Below are positions 61,752 to 64,000 of a DNA stretch of 64,000 bases, in pieces (within the stretch, counting starts at the first letter, position 1; each line of letters starts with the position of its first letter). The position numbers and the translations under genes are program-made. The notes under the pieces are model-generated. The model was given only the letters and a program-made list of their open reading frames with translations. It was not told the origin of the DNA and did not search any database. The stretch is from contig OX031058.1 of assembly GCA_943736015.1 (NCBI GenBank), positions 19,369,001 to 19,433,000 on the forward strand, given 5' to 3'. The DNA is from Tridacna crocea. Taxonomy: Eukaryota > Mollusca > Bivalvia > Cardiida > Cardiidae.

Positions 61752-61946
61752 CTTAGCCCTTTACTCTTCAAGTGTTTACCAAATAAGCCCTTTTGAAAAC
61801 ATTGTGGGAAAAGGTGAAAATACTAGTATCCAGCATTTCCTTCATTTTCCTCAATGTTTTCTAGCCTTTCCAATGATTGATTTTGTCGTCTGCAAATGCT
61901 TTCAGTTTGGGTAATTGAAAATTTTTGTCGTCTGGTTAAGACATAA
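61752..61946 (+). mobile_element. Family A element, diverged
   Basis: TTAGCCCTTTACTCTTCAAG, GCCCTTTTGAAAACATTGTG, GAAAATACTAGTATCCAGCA, ATTTTGTCGTCTGCAAATGC, TTTTGTCGTCTGGTTAAG. Confidence 0.85.
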
Positions 61947-62019
61947 CAGAAGGCTAACTTTATGATTTGTGCAACCTGAAATCTTTCACAGATGTTAAGG
62001 TGACTATGGCTTATTATTA

Positions 62020-62100
62020 TTTATAAAAAGATTTTTCTTTAAAAACATTATGGGAAAAGGAGAAAATACTTGTTTCCAATGTCCTATCAGTTTTTAGTAT
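62020..62100 (+). mobile_element. Family A fragment
   Basis: TTAAAAACATTATGGGAAAA / GGAGAAAATACTTGTTTCC: first palindrome arm only. Confidence 0.6.
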
Positions 62101-62156
62101 AAAAAAAATATTAATTCAAAATTCATCTTCCTCAAAAAATCTTATTATAAAAAGAG

Positions 62157-62222
62157 ACATTGTACATTCAAGATCATATTTCTCATTCTTTGAAGTCTGA
62201 TCCTGGTCTACAATGTCCCCGA
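62157..62222. repeat. Family F palindrome, diverged
   Basis: ACATTGTACATTCAAGATCA then GAAGTCTGATCCTGGTCTAC / AATGTCC. The loop has drifted. Confidence 0.65.
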
Positions 62223-62255
62223 TGGTGCATTGAGTGGTGCCGAGCCTCCATTGTG

Positions 62256-62325
62256 TTAACCCTTTCCCACAAAGTCCAGACTTCCATTTGGATCCAAGAT
62301 CAGACTGCATTAATAACATGCAGTC
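62256..62325. repeat. A left end joined to an F half
   Basis: TTAACCCTTTCCCACAAAGT / CCAGACTTCC (A plus left end) runs into GGATCCAAGATCAGACTGCA / TTAATAACATGCAGTC (F core). Confidence 0.65.
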
Positions 62326-63062
62326 AACGCACCAAAAAAAAAAATAAACAAAGGCTGCAGATGGTGAAGGCCAGCGTAGCCTTTTTACTTTCGGCATGAA
62401 AAGTTTGAATTCTTTGCCAATCGATCTACAGGTCATCAAATCTCCAAATATTTAGTCTCAATCTGAGGTGCCGGTTCTGTCGGGCATCGCCGATCTCCCT
62501 TTGTCTGAAGACTAGACAATTATTATCACTGCACATGATGCAAATTCTACATCTCCAGACATAATATCCAAGCCTAGCCTTCACAGTAACTTCCACCAGG
62601 GATCATATATAGAATCCCTGCTTCCACAGATAATGATTCCCTTGTATCATATGATGGCCGAAAAGCAGTTCCTCTAAAGTATTAATTCTGGTGCCCATGG
62701 TTGTACCACAGTAATCTTAAAAAGGGCTCTAAGCCTATATGTGCAAATTCTGTGAGTTATATGGCCCAAGTTAAAGCAGTTAAAGTTTGAATGTAGAATT
62801 TGTTTAACTTGTTAATTAATTCGCTGCACCTTTTATATACTGTATAATAATACTGTACACTGCCATTAATATGTTTTTATTGATGTACATTGAAAGTCTG
62901 TCCGATTTTTCCCATTTTGGCCAAAATCAAGCTTTAATTTCCCAAAATGAAAGGCCAAGGCCCTTCCCAATTTTCGGAAAAAAAGCCCTGCCTTTAGTTA
63001 AATCTTACGCAATGTAAAAGATTATTATTTACCTGCACTTATTACACCTTTTGGTAATTTTC
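62326..63062. other. No recognised feature
   Basis: An A11 run near 62334. A 107-codon minus frame (62116-62439) spans F and poly-A sequence and is not credible as a gene. Confidence 0.5.
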
Positions 63063-63285
63063 TTAACCCTTAGCTACCAGTAAATAATACTTTATTTTAT
63101 GATCCTGAGGAAGAAAGTTTGAGAAAACATTGTAGGAAATCAGGTTAATGCTAGCTGGTAACCAGTGTTTATTCTTTTTTCCACAATGTTTTGTACCCTT
63201 GGAAAGGCAATTTTTTTTATCCATTTTTGTTGTTTGCAAATGCTTTTAGTTCAGATGATTTCAGATTTTGCAGATGAAGAGTTTA
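63063..63285 (+). mobile_element. Family A element, diverged
   Basis: TTAACCCTTAGCTACCAG, GATCCTGAGGAAGAAAG, TTGTAGGAAATCAGG / GCTAGCTGGTAACCAGTG, TTTGTTGTTTGCAAATGC, end GATGAAGAGTTTA. Confidence 0.8.
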
Positions 63286-63830
63286 AAGATCAGCTATGGG
63301 ATCGTTAAAATTGATTGATTTGAGTTTAATGCTATTTCAACATTTTTCACAGGTCATTTACCTTTATCAGTTTTGTTTTGGCTTCCCTTTAGTCTTGCCA
63401 GGGAAGTGCCAAAGGAATGAACTAGACACTGAAGCTTGCACCTCCACATATCAGAACTTAGCTACTAGCCTACTACACCTCTTTTTGGGGCTGAAGAACT
63501 TACAAAAGATGCTTATTTTAAAGGCAGGATAGAAGAAAGGAACATTTTAGATACAGGGTTAGAGAGTGCACATTCTGTGCAGACTGATCTTGATCTGAGC
63601 CATTCCTAAAAGCGCATTTTTCACCAATTGTATTGCTATTGTTGTGGTACAAAGACTTACATGTGACGTACCCTGGTTCTTACTGAGGACATTCACTTCA
63701 AACTCAAACAAATACAACCCATACCAGGAGGGCAGGTAACCCTCAAAATATTTTTGACTGTGAGTTATGCCTCTTTTTGCAAAATAACATGTTTGCTGAA
63801 AAGCAACTACAGCTGACCATTTGCACTGGC
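63286..63830. other. Unassigned, with an F half and an unsupported exon-like patch
   Basis: TGTGCAGACTGATCTTGATC (63577-63596) is an F right arm. 63411-63480 reads LPGKCQRNELDTEACTSTYQ in one frame after a T-rich CTTCCCTTTAG acceptor-like site, but no donor or homology supports an exon. Confidence 0.35.
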
Positions 63831-64000
63831 TTAACCCTTTAGCAAACAACAAAATTTTAGACGAGTCCAAATTGAAAGCACTTGCAGAATACAAAATGAA
63901 TGTAACTCAAAAATTAGAATTTATTTCCAGCAGGGTAGAAAACATTGTGGGAAAAGGAGAAAATGCTGGTTACCAGCATTTTCTCCTTTTCCCACAATGA
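63831..64000 (-). mobile_element. Family A element, cut by window end
   Basis: TTAACCCTTTAGCAAACAAC, GACGAGTCCAAATTGAAAGC, and a palindrome from about 63939 (GGTAGAAAACATTGTGGG) intact to CCCACAATG at the window edge. Confidence 0.93.

Noticed and set aside
62116-62439. 107-codon minus-strand frame
   Set aside because: Crosses an F palindrome, an A end and a poly-A run.
63411-63480. Exon-like patch after CTTCCCTTTAG, in phase with the 36824 candidate exon
   Set aside because: Phase agreement alone has a one-in-three chance; no donor, no homology, and the distance is 26.5 kb.

Overview
The window looks like non-coding DNA from an AT-rich animal nuclear genome, most likely a heterodont bivalve mollusc. 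The reasons are the absence of any long open frame or recognisable protein, and dense small transposon remnants. It also holds the 'AGGACCATGATGGTCCT ... TCACCTGAG' type of tandem-core element and the 'CAGCCTGCGCAGTCCGCG' palindromes, which I associate with bivalve genomes. The species is not determinable from this sequence. I find no rRNA or intact tRNA gene, no CRISPR and no bacterial operon. All open frames are 168 codons or shorter and most lie inside repeats, so I call no complete gene. The one coding candidate is a possible signal-peptide first exon at 36824-36863.

The dominant content is one repeat family, here called family A. More than 60 complete, broken or degenerate copies can be found. 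An intact copy is about 229 bp and is flanked by TTAA. Its terminal inverted repeats begin CCCTTTACCA, and at its centre is a long palindrome of up to 71 bp. TTAA targets plus CCC-starting ends fit a non-autonomous piggyBac-type element. I use 'plus' for copies whose left end reads ACCACACAATCC and whose right half carries TTTGTCGTCTGCAAATGC. Copies chain end to end by sharing TTAA, most densely at 38.3-44.1, 47.4-51.6 and 52.9-54.6 kb. Subfamily D keeps the length and ends but has a different palindrome tip.

Other families: B, C and F are palindromic repeats that share a related core, CAG-CCTGCGCAG or CAGACTGCACAG. G and H are foldback elements. E is a 0.58-0.72 kb element ending in GTGGTATTTGTC, with three copies. 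I is a hAT-like MITE with a perfect 8-bp target duplication. J is a segment with an exact 147-bp tandem core, present as inverted copies at 11.1-12.0 and 21.1-22.5 kb. Helitron-like tandem-core elements (about 144- and 166-bp monomers) fill 12.7-17.1 kb. tRNA-derived SINE-like pieces lie at 45.2-45.5 and 47.2-49.2 kb.

Layout: 0-11 kb, scattered A, B, F, G and I copies; 11-22.5 kb, the J inverted pair enclosing the Helitron-like block; 22.5-37 kb, mixed A/B/C/F copies and the converging E pair; 38-54.6 kb, chains of A elements; 55.6-59.2 kb, a 3.6-kb insertion with inverted ends inside an A copy; 59.2-64 kb, more A, G and H copies. All boundaries were read by eye, so allow a few bases of error for intact copies and tens of bases for degenerate ones.
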